A stretch of 64,000 nucleotides of DNA from Methanobacterium_B sp963703015. GTDB taxonomy: Archaea > Methanobacteriota > Methanobacteria > Methanobacteriales > Methanobacteriaceae. The notes beneath the pieces were generated by a model that did not search any database, was not told the origin of the DNA, and worked only from the letters and a program-made list of their open reading frames with translations. Positions 36,007 to 44,670 of this stretch are shown piece by piece. Location: positions 2,542,001 to 2,606,000 of the forward strand of contig OY969779.1 of the NCBI GenBank assembly GCA_963703015.1. The letters run 5' to 3'. The translations under genes were made by a program, and so were the position numbers. Within the stretch, counting starts at the first letter, position 1. Every line of letters begins with the position of its first letter.

Positions 36007-37020
36007 ATGAATCGCAGAGGAGTATGCTATGATGTTGGAAGGGTGATGTTGGACAAAAACTTTCGCCCAGAATTTAATGTTGATATTGTTAAACACGAAC
36101 TTGAAATAATTAAAGAAGACCTGCACTGCAATGTGGTTAAGATATGTGGAAGGGATGTCAAACGTCTTATGAAGGCTTCTGAATTTGCACTTAATCTTGG
36201 TCTTGAAGTATGGGTTTCTCCAGAACTTTGGGATAAAGATCCTGATGATACAATGGAATATATTGTAGAAGCAGCGGTTGAAACCGAGAAACTCAGATTA
36301 AAATATGAAGGAAAAGTGGTCTTTGTAATGGGAACTGAACTCTCCATATTCATGAATGGAATTTTAAATGGAGACAATTTCCTGGAAAGGTTACAAAGTC
36401 CAGATTTCATGGAAATCATTACCAAAGGGAATCACAACGCAGCTTTAAACAAGTTTTTAGATGAGGGAAATGCTCTTGTTAGAAATGCATTTAAAGGCCC
36501 TGTAACCTATGCATCCACACCATTTGAAGCTGTTAACTGGAAAATCTTTGACTTCGTATGTGTGGATATCTACAGAGATGCAAAGATAAAAGAGGAATAT
36601 CCTAAAATTCTTAAGAGTTTTTTTACCCATGGAAAACCTGTTGTAATTGGGGAATTTGGATGCTGTACCTATGAAGGAGCAGAAGATTATGGAGGATGGG
36701 CCTGGAACATTTTGGATGAATTGCACAGTGAAGAATTGAATGGAAACTATGTAAGAAATGAAGCTGTACAAGCCTTTGAATTAACAGAGCAACTGACTAT
36801 TCTCGAGAATTCTGGGGTGGATGGTGGTTTCGTATTCACTTTTGTACAGCCAACCTTTAAACATTCGAAGGATCCACGTTATGACCTGGACATGGCAAGT
36901 TACAGTTTGGTTAAAACACTTTATGATGGTAATGGTGAGACGTATAAAGACATGAATTGGGAACCTAAAGAATCCTTTTATGCTATATCCGAATTCTACG
37001 AGGAAATGGAATATAATTAA
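36007..37020 (+). CDS. TIM-barrel glycoside-hydrolase-like protein (often named abortive infection protein)
   Basis: 337 residues. It starts MNRRGVCYDVGRVML and has VKICGRDVKRLMKASEFALNLGLEVWVSPELW, FVMGTELS, VDIYRD and KPVVIGEFGCCTYEGAEDYGG, with acidic residues at the ends of strands 4 and 7 (TELS, GEFG) as in GH5-like barrels. Database entries of this type are named abortive infection protein, but nothing here supports phage defence. The enzyme activity is unknown. It is coupled to the PadR regulator. Confidence 0.72.
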   Translation: MNRRGVCYDVGRVMLDKNFRPEFNVDIVKHELEIIKEDLHCNVVKICGRDVKRLMKASEFALNLGLEVWVSPELWDKDPDDTMEYIVEAAVETEKLRLKYEGKVVFVMGTELSIFMNGILNGDNFLERLQSPDFMEIITKGNHNAALNKFLDEGNALVRNAFKGPVTYASTPFEAVNWKIFDFVCVDIYRDAKIKEEYPKILKSFFTHGKPVVIGEFGCCTYEGAEDYGGWAWNILDELHSEELNGNYVRNEAVQAFELTEQLTILENSGVDGGFVFTFVQPTFKHSKDPRYDLDMASYSLVKTLYDGNGETYKDMNWEPKESFYAISEFYEEMEYN

Positions 37021-37132
37021 ATTTTTTTATATTTCATTATAATCCCATTTTTTAACACAATTCTTGATGGAATATCTTCAAATGGGTTATATTGTTCGGA
37101 TTTTGATTTCTAAAAAAAAAATGTGAATTATA

Positions 37133-37447
37133 TTATTCAATGTCAATTTTTGTAAGGTCTCTCTCCTTTTTTGGCAGATTTATAGTTAATACTGAGTCTT
37201 CCCATTTAGCACTGGCTTTTTTTACATTAATATCGGTTTTAATTGGTATTTTACGTTTTTTAATCCCATAACTTCGTTCGTTTATAATAAATTTTGAATC
37301 TTTTAGGTCTGGTACATCTTTGTATTTCACTTCAATTTCGACGCAATTCTTTGATATTCCCAGATTAATATGTTCCTTTTTTACTCCAGGGATGTCTGCG
37401 ATTAATATTACTTTTTCATTGGTATCAAATACATCTACAAGTGGCAA
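37133..37447 (-). CDS. Hsp20/alpha-crystallin domain (C-terminal half of a split gene)
   Basis: About 104 residues: PLVDVFDTNEKVILIADIPGVKKEHINLGI is the start of the alpha-crystallin domain, and WEDSVLTINLPKKE the conserved end (xGVLxIxLPK pattern). Small heat-shock proteins of this kind prevent aggregation as oligomers. It begins one base after the stop of the upstream charged ORF. Removing one A from the run of eight at 37457-37464 joins the two into one protein of the usual methanogen Hsp20 layout, so this is probably one gene split by a frameshift. Confidence 0.8.
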   Translation of the reverse strand: MPLVDVFDTNEKVILIADIPGVKKEHINLGISKNCVEIEVKYKDVPDLKDSKFIINERSYGIKKRKIPIKTDINVKKASAKWEDSVLTINLPKKERDLTKIDIE

Positions 37448-37448
37448 T

Positions 37449-37844
37449 TCAAATGATTTTTTTTGATTTACTTTCTTTAGTGTAATCAGTCATCATTTCA
37501 TTGATCTGTTCTGTGCCCTGTTTAAATTTTGATATGATATCTCCCAACACTTTTTCTGCAGGATGTACATCTTCAGCTTTACTCTTTTCAATTAACTTTT
37601 CTTTCTCTATCTCAGCTTCATGTTTAACATCCTTTAACCCTTCTTTAATCTCATGACCTTTTTCTGAACTAGCCTTTTTGATGTCACCTACATAATTTTC
37701 TGCAGATTTCTTATTCTCTTCTGCTCCAATCTTCAATTTAGACATCTGTTCAGAACCTTCTTCTTTAATTTCCTCAGATTTTTTAGGTTCCAATGTTTTT
37801 ACTTTAATTTCCTTACTTTTTTTAGGTTCTTCGCCTTCTTTCAT
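37449..37844 (-). CDS. Charged N-terminal extension of the split Hsp20 gene
   Basis: 131 residues, Lys/Glu-rich and predicted helical, ending AEKVLGDIISKFKQGTEQINEMMTDYTKES before a TGA. The segment directly before the stop resembles the helix that precedes the alpha-crystallin domain in long Hsp20 proteins of methanobacteria. The frame breaks at an A8 run (37457-37464), and the next frame carries the domain itself. It could be a genuine mutation, a sequencing error or slippage. Confidence 0.7.
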   Translation of the reverse strand: MKEGEEPKKSKEIKVKTLEPKKSEEIKEEGSEQMSKLKIGAEENKKSAENYVGDIKKASSEKGHEIKEGLKDVKHEAEIEKEKLIEKSKAEDVHPAEKVLGDIISKFKQGTEQINEMMTDYTKESKSKKII

Positions 37845-37879
37845 TTTCTAATCTCCTTTAACATCCATAAATTCCAATT

Positions 37880-38107
37880 TTACTTGATTTGCTTGATTAT
37901 TACTTTATCTCCAATGTGTTCAACTAAATCGAAGGGTAATATCTTTTTTTCTCCAAAACCTAGTTTACTTGATAATCCTGTATCTTCAAGTTCAATGGCG
38001 TCGATTCTTCTAGATTTTAAATCTAAGTCTAGATCTTTGATTTTTCCGACCAAATTTCCTTGATTGTCCATCACTTCTTTGCCTATTATTTCATCATTGA
38101 TTTTCAT
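37880..38107 (-). CDS. PRC-barrel domain protein
   Basis: About 75 residues, a single PRC-barrel: MKINDEIIGKEVMDNQGNLVGKIKDLDLD...IDAIELEDTG...KKILPFDLVEHIGDKVIIK. Such small archaeal proteins bind other proteins or RNA and are often near stress genes. The start is at 38107 because GAGGTGA lies 5 bases before that ATG. It is upstream of the Hsp20 genes on the same strand. Confidence 0.88.
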   Translation of the reverse strand: MKINDEIIGKEVMDNQGNLVGKIKDLDLDLKSRRIDAIELEDTGLSSKLGFGEKKILPFDLVEHIGDKVIIKQIK

Positions 38108-38409
38108 AGGATTCACCTCGCATTTTTTTGACAGTTTTACCGATAGTATTATTATATTCTGCGTAGTTAATAAAAATTACTATTAATTAAAATATTAGTA
38201 ATACCTAATTTTTGGCTATTATCGTATATTTCCAGATAAATAAACTCTATTTTAATCTGAAAATTTATATTAAGTAAAAATTAGAAAGAATAAATACAAG
38301 ATAATGGATATAACGATTTAAACAATATTTACGGCAAGATATTGTTGTTTATAAATTTATAATATGGGATATTAATTGTAATAATAAAAATATTTTTATA
38401 AACTCAAAG

Positions 38410-38431
38410 CTTAAATATAACTATAGTTATA
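38410..38431 (+). promoter_or_regulatory. iscU promoter block with palindrome ATAACTATAGTTAT
   Basis: The TATA-like TTAAATATA merges with ATAACTATAGTTAT (38417-38430). All 22 bases are identical to 21361-21382 upstream of nifS. A further near-copy of the other operator (AACAGTTGTT, 38513-38522) lies in the leader, within GTTAACAGTTGTTAAC. Confidence 0.75.
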
Positions 38432-38570
38432 TACTAGTAATGCAAAGTTCTATTAGAATTAATGACAATAATATAAACTAACAATATTAAATTCAATAGG
38501 ATTCCATTGGTTAACAGTTGTTAACAGGAATAATCTGATACAAAATATTGATAATTAGAAGGTGAAAGAT

Positions 38571-38963
38571 ATGTATAGTGAAAAGGTAATGGACCATTTT
38601 CAAAATCCTAGAAATGTTGGGGAAATCGAGGATGCAAGTGGAGTTGGAACAGAGGGCAATCCTACTTGCGGCGACCTTATGACCATCTACATTACAGTAG
38701 AAGACAACATAATCACAGACATAAAATTTAAAACTTTTGGATGTGGAGCTGCTATTGCAACCAGTAGTATGATTACAGAAATGGCTGTGGGAAAAACCAT
38801 TGAAGAAGCATTAGAAATCACAAGAAATGATGTAGCAGACGAATTGGAAGGTTTACCTCCTGTAAAAATGCACTGTTCAAACTTAGCAGCAGATGCATTG
38901 AAGGCAGCCATAGCAGATTATAAAATGAAGCAAGCTGAGAAAGATAAAGCTGAATCTGAGTGA
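38571..38963 (+). CDS. iscU: Fe-S cluster assembly scaffold IscU/NifU-type
   Basis: About 130 residues. The three cluster-binding cysteines of the IscU fold are C33 (PTCGD), C58 (GCGAA) and C102 (MHCSNL), and the chain begins MYSEKVMDHFQNPRNVG as in canonical scaffolds. It builds Fe-S clusters using sulfur from NifS. The ATG at 38571 follows GGTGA. It is not beside nifS but shares an identical promoter element with it, 17 kb away. Confidence 0.95.
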   Translation: MYSEKVMDHFQNPRNVGEIEDASGVGTEGNPTCGDLMTIYITVEDNIITDIKFKTFGCGAAIATSSMITEMAVGKTIEEALEITRNDVADELEGLPPVKMHCSNLAADALKAAIADYKMKQAEKDKAESE

Positions 38964-39549
38964 TTTCATTTAATCAATGTAATTTATTTTTTATTAAATT
39001 TTTTTATAGTTTAAAAATTAGTCTGTAAATGTGATCAAAGTTCTATTAAACCTAAAGAATTGAATTTTCAAGCCATTTATAATGATTAATGTTTTGTTTT
39101 ATATAAAAAAAATAAAAAAAATATTATCCATACCTTCTTTTCAGTTTTACTATTACTGTAATCAGATCTTCACGCGACATTTCACCGAGTTCGTCGTCAA
39201 GTTCGTCCCATAGCATTCCTTTGAAGTTTTCAACGAATTCATTAATTTCTTTCTCATTCATTACTGACCACTCCTTCTTAATACTACTATTAATAATATT
39301 ATGGTTTAGCTGAAATTTATAATTTTGTTTAACTAATTTAACAATGAATGGGAAGTATTTGGATGTTATGGATTTGTTTTTAGTGTATTTTATTTATCAA
39401 TTTAGTTCGAATTTACCCAAATTAAAGCGTATATTTAACTTAAAATCTTTAAATAATGGGTAAAAACTATTGAAAGATATAGGTTGTAATAGCATGTATT
39501 AGGTTGTATTGTATGCTTAAATTTATATACTATGAAGAGTAATCTAAAT
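38964..39549. other. Intergenic stretch around the 45-aa gene
   Basis: Apart from the small minus-strand gene at 39124-39261 and the TATA-like box near 39525, this stretch is A/T-rich and shows no other gene or repeat that I can support. Confidence 0.4.
39124..39261 (-). CDS. Small acidic protein (45 aa)
   Basis: ATG at 39261 preceded by AAGGAG, 45 codons to TAA at 39124-39126. The peptide begins MNEKEINEFVENFKGML and continues WDELDDELGEMSREDLITVIVKLKRRYG, probably a helical pair. The strong ribosome binding site and coding-like composition support a real gene. Function unknown. Confidence 0.65.
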   Translation of the reverse strand: MNEKEINEFVENFKGMLWDELDDELGEMSREDLITVIVKLKRRYG

Positions 39550-39700
39550 GTACATAACATATTGAAGTTATCTACGCAAAAATAAAAAATGGGAAATTTT
39601 TCCCAACTTCATGGTCATGTCTGTCTACCGCCTCCGTAACAGACTTACATGATAAAGTTCCTGGAGTTTAAAAAACTTCAGGAATTCTATTTTATATATT
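39550..39700 (+). ncRNA. Candidate small RNA with CCUCC loop and terminator hairpin
   Basis: A TATA box (aatttatatac, about 39520-39530) precedes an unannotated stretch with three helices in a row: GGGAAA/TTTCCC (39591-39604); GTCTGT (39619-39624) with ACAGAC (39639-39644) around a 14-base loop containing CCGCCTCCG; and a 12-13-bp hairpin (39656-39686, TTCCTGgAG.../...CTtCAGGAA) followed by TTCTATTTTATAT. The order promoter, structured body, terminator suggests an independent RNA. The loop could pair with GGAGG ribosome binding sites. No reading frame fits. Confidence 0.55.
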
Positions 39701-39815
39701 CAAATGATTATCAACAGGTATTCTTAAAAAAAACCAATAACTATTTATATATCAAACTCTTAATTAATATTAAAAAAATTGTAAGATGAAATAAAAAGAA
39801 TTAAGGTGATTTAAA

Positions 39816-40133
39816 ATGAGGAACGAACCAAACATGAATTATATAAGTTCAATGGATGTTAAGGATGAAAAAGGTAACATCCTTGGAGCAGTATGTGTTT
39901 CTCCAGCCAAAGAGATGGGAAAAAGAGATATAATACTAATGGACGAGCAAGCAGGTTCTTTTTCTGTAAGAAGTACAACAGAATTAATTAACATGCTTTC
40001 AAAAAAGAATGTGCCATTTGAGGAACGGAAACATGTATTAGATTTCTTAGCAGAAAGATTGCGTGTTTTAGAACAGGAAATAACATTAAATACGCTTAGA
40101 TCATTGAATGATGCCAAGAAAAAGAAAAAATAA
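39816..40133 (+). CDS. Hypothetical protein (105 aa)
   Basis: Soluble; begins NYISSMDVKDEKGNILGAVCVSP, a beta-rich half, and continues with an amphipathic helical half (FEERKHVLDFLAERLRVLEQEITLNTLRSLNDA) and a lysine tail. The ATG at 39816 is preceded by AAGGTGA. Not recognised. The gene downstream lies 45 bases away on the same strand. Confidence 0.6.
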   Translation: MRNEPNMNYISSMDVKDEKGNILGAVCVSPAKEMGKRDIILMDEQAGSFSVRSTTELINMLSKKNVPFEERKHVLDFLAERLRVLEQEITLNTLRSLNDAKKKKK

Positions 40134-40178
40134 ATATTTTTTATGTATTTTTTTTAAGAGTAACAGGGGTTAAGTACC

Positions 40179-40691
40179 TTGGCTTTGATCGGTATTTTAA
40201 TAGATGATATGTTTGAAGACATTGAATATGTCAAACCTTCTGAAGCATTTGTAAATGCAGGACATTCGATTGTACATATTGGACTTAGAGAAGGCCAAGT
40301 AGTCAAGGGTAAACGAGAAAAAACTCCTGTAACCATAGAAGAATCAGTTTCAAAATTTAATATAGATAAAATAGATGCTCTTTTGATCCCTGGAGGATGC
40401 TCACCAGATCACCTACGTGGATATGACTCTGCTGTGAATTTTGTAAAGGACTTTTTTAAAACTGGAAAACCTATTTTTGCAATTTGTCATGCACCCCAGA
40501 TACTAATAACTGCAGACCTACTTCGTGGAAGAAGGGTCACAGGTTGGAGATCCATAGTTCAAGACATTAAAAATGCAGGCGCTATATACATTGATAATGA
40601 AGTAGTGGTGGATGGAAACCTTATTTCAAGCAGAGGGCCAAGAGATATTCCCGTATTTACAGATACAGCTTTAAAAGTTCTTAAATCTTAA
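40179..40691 (+). CDS. DJ-1/PfpI-family protein (class I glutamine-amidotransferase fold)
   Basis: 170 residues. The nucleophile elbow AICHAPQ (Cys near residue 104), glutamate in the N-terminal strand (DDMFEDIEYVKP) and LLIPGGCSPDHLR are the family hallmarks; PfpI-type members are reported as deglycases/peptidases protecting against aldehyde damage. A TTG start at 40179 follows AGGGGTT at good spacing. Confidence 0.9.
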   Translation: MALIGILIDDMFEDIEYVKPSEAFVNAGHSIVHIGLREGQVVKGKREKTPVTIEESVSKFNIDKIDALLIPGGCSPDHLRGYDSAVNFVKDFFKTGKPIFAICHAPQILITADLLRGRRVTGWRSIVQDIKNAGAIYIDNEVVVDGNLISSRGPRDIPVFTDTALKVLKS

Positions 40692-40889
40692 AATTAAATT
40701 CTTTAGATTAACTATTTTCTAAAATTATTTGTCACTTGGTTTTTTTGGATTTTCACTTAAATTTTATTCTAATTATCCATGAAATTTGACTCATATTCAA
40801 TATAACAAGATGAAAAATTAGTTATACTTTCATGTTTATAATTATATGTAGTAGATTGACTTAGGCTGTTTAAAGGTGAAAGGGAGATC

Positions 40890-43190
40890 ATGAAACAACA
40901 TTTAAGTCCTGAATTTCAGGATGAATCCAAAAAAAACCACGGTGTTGGGGAAAAGGAACAAATTGCAATGCCCTACAACATCGAATTACTTTCTATTTTA
41001 AAGGATGCCGTGATAATCACGGATGAAAATTTCAAGATATGCTACTGGAATCCTGCTGCAGAAGAAATATATGGTTGGAAATCTTCAGAAGTTCTGGGAA
41101 AAACAGCAAAAACAGTTTTAAGAACCAAGTTTATTGGGAATGAACAACCTGATACTTCTAAAATGTTGAGTGAAAGGGGATCCTATGAAAATGAATTTCT
41201 GCAGTTTACCAAAAAAAACTTTCCCCTTTATATAAGCTCTAAAATTGTCACAATTACAGATGGCAATGGGGTTGTAACAGGACATATATCCATTAATAGG
41301 GATATGACTGCGACTAAGAACACTGAAAAGAAACTCAAACGTAGTTACAACATTTTAAATTCAATAGTAGAAAATACTACAGATGCCATCTATCTTAAAA
41401 ATTTAAGCGGCAATTATATCATGGTAAACACTGCTGCGTCTGAAATAATGGGAAAACCTATTGCAGAAATTATTGGTAAAAATGATTGGGATCTGTACCA
41501 TAAAAAAGATGCAGACATCATAACCCGCGAAGATAAGGAGATAATTGAGAATATTGAGACATTGACCTATGAAGAAAGTTTGTACTCAGAGCGGGAAGAT
41601 GAAATTCGTAATTATATAACTACCAAAGGCCCTTATATGGGTTTTGACGATTCTATTTTAGGAATTTTTGGTATAGGTCGAGATATTACTCATTTAAAGA
41701 ATGTTGAGGAAAATGTTGTTAAAAGTGAACAAAAGTATAGAAGACTGTTTGAAACCATGATTCAAGGAGTTGTTTATCAAGACTCATCTGGCATAATAAC
41801 TTCTATGAACCCTGCAGCAGAGAAAATCTTAGGATACAGTTTAGCCGAAATTCAAGGACGAAAACCACGTGATATTGTACAAGAATCGGTACACGAAGAT
41901 GGATCAGAATTTTTAGACGAGGAATTCCCCTCAGTTTTGGCTTTGAGTACTGGTAAAGAAATTGAAGACGTTATTATGGGATTAAAAATTCCCAGTGGTT
42001 ACAGATGGTTGAGTGTGCATGCAGTGCCTCTCTTTGGGGATGATAATAAACCATTCCAAGTTTATACTACTTTTAATGATGTGACTGATAAAATCATTGC
42101 ACAAAATGATCTTAAAAAAAGTGAAAAACGATATAGATCTCTTTTTAATAAAATGACTGAAGGATTTGCACTGCATGAAATTGTTTGTAATTCTGATGGT
42201 GAACCTAAAGATTACATATTTTTAGATATCAATCCAGCATTTGAAGAGTTAACTGGCCTTAAAAGGGAAGATGTCATTGGGAGACTTGAATCAGAAGTTA
42301 TACCTGAAGATACTGTGGACTGGGTTAAAATTTATGGTAAAGTAGCGTTAGAAGATGTTTCTATTCATTTTGATGAATATTCCAGTGCATTGAACAGACA
42401 TTATGATGTTCTTGCATTTTCACCTGCAAAGAATCAGTTTGCAGTAATATTTAATGATATAACACAAAGGGTGAGGATAGAAAATGAGTTAATAGAAACA
42501 CTTAGACAGTTGAAACTCACAAATTCAGAACTCGAGCAGTTTGCCTACATAGCATCGCATGATCTTAAGGAACCCCTTAGAGTCATTACCAGCTTTTTAC
42601 AGCTGCTCCAAAGGAGGTATAAAGATCAATTGGACGAAGATGCAGATGATTTTATTAATTTTGCCGTGGATGGAGCAATACATTTACATGAGTTGATAGA
42701 TGATTTGCTCGAATACTCCAAGATCAACACACGATCAGACGAATTTACCTGTGTTGATTTAGATGATGTTTTGGGTATTGTTGAGTCTAATTTAGATATT
42801 TTAATAAAGGAAAACGACGCAGTTATAAACAGTGGAAAACTTCCTAAAATCAGGGCAGATAAAACCCAAATGATTCAGTTGTTTCAAAACCTTATCAACA
42901 ATTCTATTAAGTACAGAAGTATAAAAAGTCCGATAATCAACATTTCAGCCGTAAAAGAGGGTGATAAATGGATTTTTTCTGTGGAAGATAATGGTATTGG
43001 AATACCCTCCAAGTACAGTAAACAAATCTTTAAAATATTTAAAAGGTTGCATGATTCTTATGAATACAACGGAACAGGAATTGGTTTGGCAATCTCAAAA
43101 AGAATCGTAGAAAAGCATGGTGGAACTATTTGGGTTGACACAGAACGAATTAATGGCACTAAATTCAATTTCACTATAAGGAGTGGTTAA
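40890..43190 (+). CDS. Soluble PAS-domain sensor histidine kinase
   Basis: 766 residues without membrane segments. Four PAS domains occupy about 28-145, 150-270, 285-405 and 410-530, then HisKA with phospho-acceptor H557 (FAYIASHDLKEPLR) and an HATPase domain with N box NLINNSIKY (near 667), G1 DNGIGIP (700-706) and G2 GTGIGLAI (728-735). It senses a cytoplasmic signal such as redox or a small ligand and phosphorylates receivers; two receiver genes follow at once. Its stop overlaps the next gene by 8 bases. Confidence 0.93.
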   Translation: MKQHLSPEFQDESKKNHGVGEKEQIAMPYNIELLSILKDAVIITDENFKICYWNPAAEEIYGWKSSEVLGKTAKTVLRTKFIGNEQPDTSKMLSERGSYENEFLQFTKKNFPLYISSKIVTITDGNGVVTGHISINRDMTATKNTEKKLKRSYNILNSIVENTTDAIYLKNLSGNYIMVNTAASEIMGKPIAEIIGKNDWDLYHKKDADIITREDKEIIENIETLTYEESLYSEREDEIRNYITTKGPYMGFDDSILGIFGIGRDITHLKNVEENVVKSEQKYRRLFETMIQGVVYQDSSGIITSMNPAAEKILGYSLAEIQGRKPRDIVQESVHEDGSEFLDEEFPSVLALSTGKEIEDVIMGLKIPSGYRWLSVHAVPLFGDDNKPFQVYTTFNDVTDKIIAQNDLKKSEKRYRSLFNKMTEGFALHEIVCNSDGEPKDYIFLDINPAFEELTGLKREDVIGRLESEVIPEDTVDWVKIYGKVALEDVSIHFDEYSSALNRHYDVLAFSPAKNQFAVIFNDITQRVRIENELIETLRQLKLTNSELEQFAYIASHDLKEPLRVITSFLQLLQRRYKDQLDEDADDFINFAVDGAIHLHELIDDLLEYSKINTRSDEFTCVDLDDVLGIVESNLDILIKENDAVINSGKLPKIRADKTQMIQLFQNLINNSIKYRSIKSPIINISAVKEGDKWIFSVEDNGIGIPSKYSKQIFKIFKRLHDSYEYNGTGIGLAISKRIVEKHGGTIWVDTERINGTKFNFTIRSG

Positions 43191-43629
43191 CATATTAAAT
43201 GTTGTATCAGATCCAATCAAAATATTATTAGTTGAAGACAATCCTGGTGATGTAAGATTAATTCAGGAGGTATTTAAGGACGCTAATATCTGTAATGCAA
43301 TGGAAATTGCCTACGACGGAGAAACAGCAATGGAAATTTTAAATTCCGATGATGGACACAATTTCAGTCCTGACCTTATTCTATTAGATCTTAATCTACC
43401 AAAAAAAGATGGGCGTGAAGTATTAAGGGAAATTAAAAACAGTGACTCGTTAAGATGTATTCCTGTGGTTATTTTAACAACATCCAATGCTGAGGATGAT
43501 TTAAGGGAAACCTACAACATGAATGCAAACTGTTATATAACCAAACCAGTAGACCTTGATCAGTTCATAAATGTTGTTAAGTCAATAGAAAACTTTTGGT
43601 TGAGTATTGTTAAACTTCCCACAAGGTGA
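43183..43629 (+). CDS. Single-domain response regulator (Rcp1-like)
   Basis: 148 residues: acidic pocket E18-D19 (LLVEDNPGD), phospho-acceptor D69 (LILLDLNLPKKDG), TTSNAEDD and K in CYITKP. This is the Rcp/CheY-like type partnered with PAS kinases. It overlaps the kinase gene by 8 bases. The GTG at 43183 lies inside the AAGGAG site, so the exact start is uncertain. Confidence 0.9.
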   Translation: MVNILNVVSDPIKILLVEDNPGDVRLIQEVFKDANICNAMEIAYDGETAMEILNSDDGHNFSPDLILLDLNLPKKDGREVLREIKNSDSLRCIPVVILTTSNAEDDLRETYNMNANCYITKPVDLDQFINVVKSIENFWLSIVKLPTR

Positions 43630-43635
43630 ATTAGT

Positions 43636-44526
43636 ATGAGAAATGGTAATATCCGTATTTTACTTGTTGAGGACAATCCCGGGGATGCTGTCATAATAAG
43701 GGAGATGTTGAAGGAAATATATAAAAACAAATTTGAGCTCATACATTTTCAAAGGCTTGAAGATAGTGTGGAACATGTTATTGAAGACTTTGATATCGTA
43801 CTTTTAGATTTGAACCTTCCAGATAGCAGGGGAATTGAAACTTTCAATATAATGAACCGTCATGCTCCAGAAATGCCCATAATTATTTTAACCGGTCTTC
43901 TAGATGAGGAACTTGCTATTAACATTGTTTCTGAAGGTGCCCAAGATTATCTTGTTAAGGGTAATATTGATAAACAACTACTTTCCAGGTCCATAAAATA
44001 TTCAATTGAGAGAAAAAGGATAGAAATGGATCTTAGGAAGAGTGAGGAAAAGTACAGGGCAATGGTTGAAAAAATAGAGTCTGGTCTGTTTTTAATCAAC
44101 TCTAAAAATGAGATAAATTATGTTAATAACCAAATGGCAGATATGTTAGGTTATAATATGGATGAACTGTTAAACAGAGATGTTTTCAGTTTCATAAAAA
44201 AGAACTGCCGGGCTGTTTTTAGAAAACACCTTCAATCTAAGGCACGTGTAGGTCAAACCTATGAATTACAATTTTTAAAGAATAATGGATCTCCCCTTTG
44301 GGTCTTGATGTCAACAAGTCCTCTTAAAAAGATGAATGGGGAGTACATAGGTGCAATATCTATAATGACCGATATCACTGCCAGGAAAGGTATGGAAAAA
44401 TCTATAATGGATGCCATGATTGAAAAGGATAAAGATTTCTTCTTTATAATGGGAAACATGGTTGAGGCAGTTAAACCTTTGATACAAAAAGATTATGTTG
44501 AGGATTTCCAAGATAAATTTACATAA
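43636..44526 (+). CDS. Response regulator with C-terminal PAS domain
   Basis: 296 residues. The receiver (about 1-125) has LLVEDNPGDAVI, D58 (IVLLDLNLPDSRG) and LVKGNIDKQLL, with K in the usual position; a coiled linker (KRIEMDLRKSEEKYRAMVE) leads to a PAS domain (about 142-255). There is no DNA-binding or enzymatic output, so it probably relays a signal within the kinase/receiver complex encoded by the three-gene cluster. Confidence 0.88.
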   Translation: MRNGNIRILLVEDNPGDAVIIREMLKEIYKNKFELIHFQRLEDSVEHVIEDFDIVLLDLNLPDSRGIETFNIMNRHAPEMPIIILTGLLDEELAINIVSEGAQDYLVKGNIDKQLLSRSIKYSIERKRIEMDLRKSEEKYRAMVEKIESGLFLINSKNEINYVNNQMADMLGYNMDELLNRDVFSFIKKNCRAVFRKHLQSKARVGQTYELQFLKNNGSPLWVLMSTSPLKKMNGEYIGAISIMTDITARKGMEKSIMDAMIEKDKDFFFIMGNMVEAVKPLIQKDYVEDFQDKFT

Positions 44527-44639
44527 TCGTTTTTTTTAATTTTTTAAGGGTTTATTACGATATTTTAGATATGTTTTCTATTTTTATTTGGTTTCTATTA
44601 TGTAAAAAATATTCAAGTTTCATAACCCATAGTCACATT

Positions 44640-44665
44640 TATATATGGTGATGTGTGCATATATA
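44640..44665. promoter_or_regulatory. Operator over the TATA box of the cadC-like/P-type ATPase operon
   Basis: Perfect 8-bp arms TATATATG (44640-44647) and CATATATA (44658-44665) with a 10-base spacer, overlapping the probable TATA box. It ends five bases before the ATG at 44671. The 8-10-8 layout is like ArsR/SmtB-family operators. Confidence 0.65.
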
Positions 44666-44670
44666 CAACT

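Noticed and set aside
36007..37020. Phage-defence role implied by the name abortive infection protein
   Set aside because: Sequence shows a glycosidase-like TIM barrel, and no defence genes are nearby.
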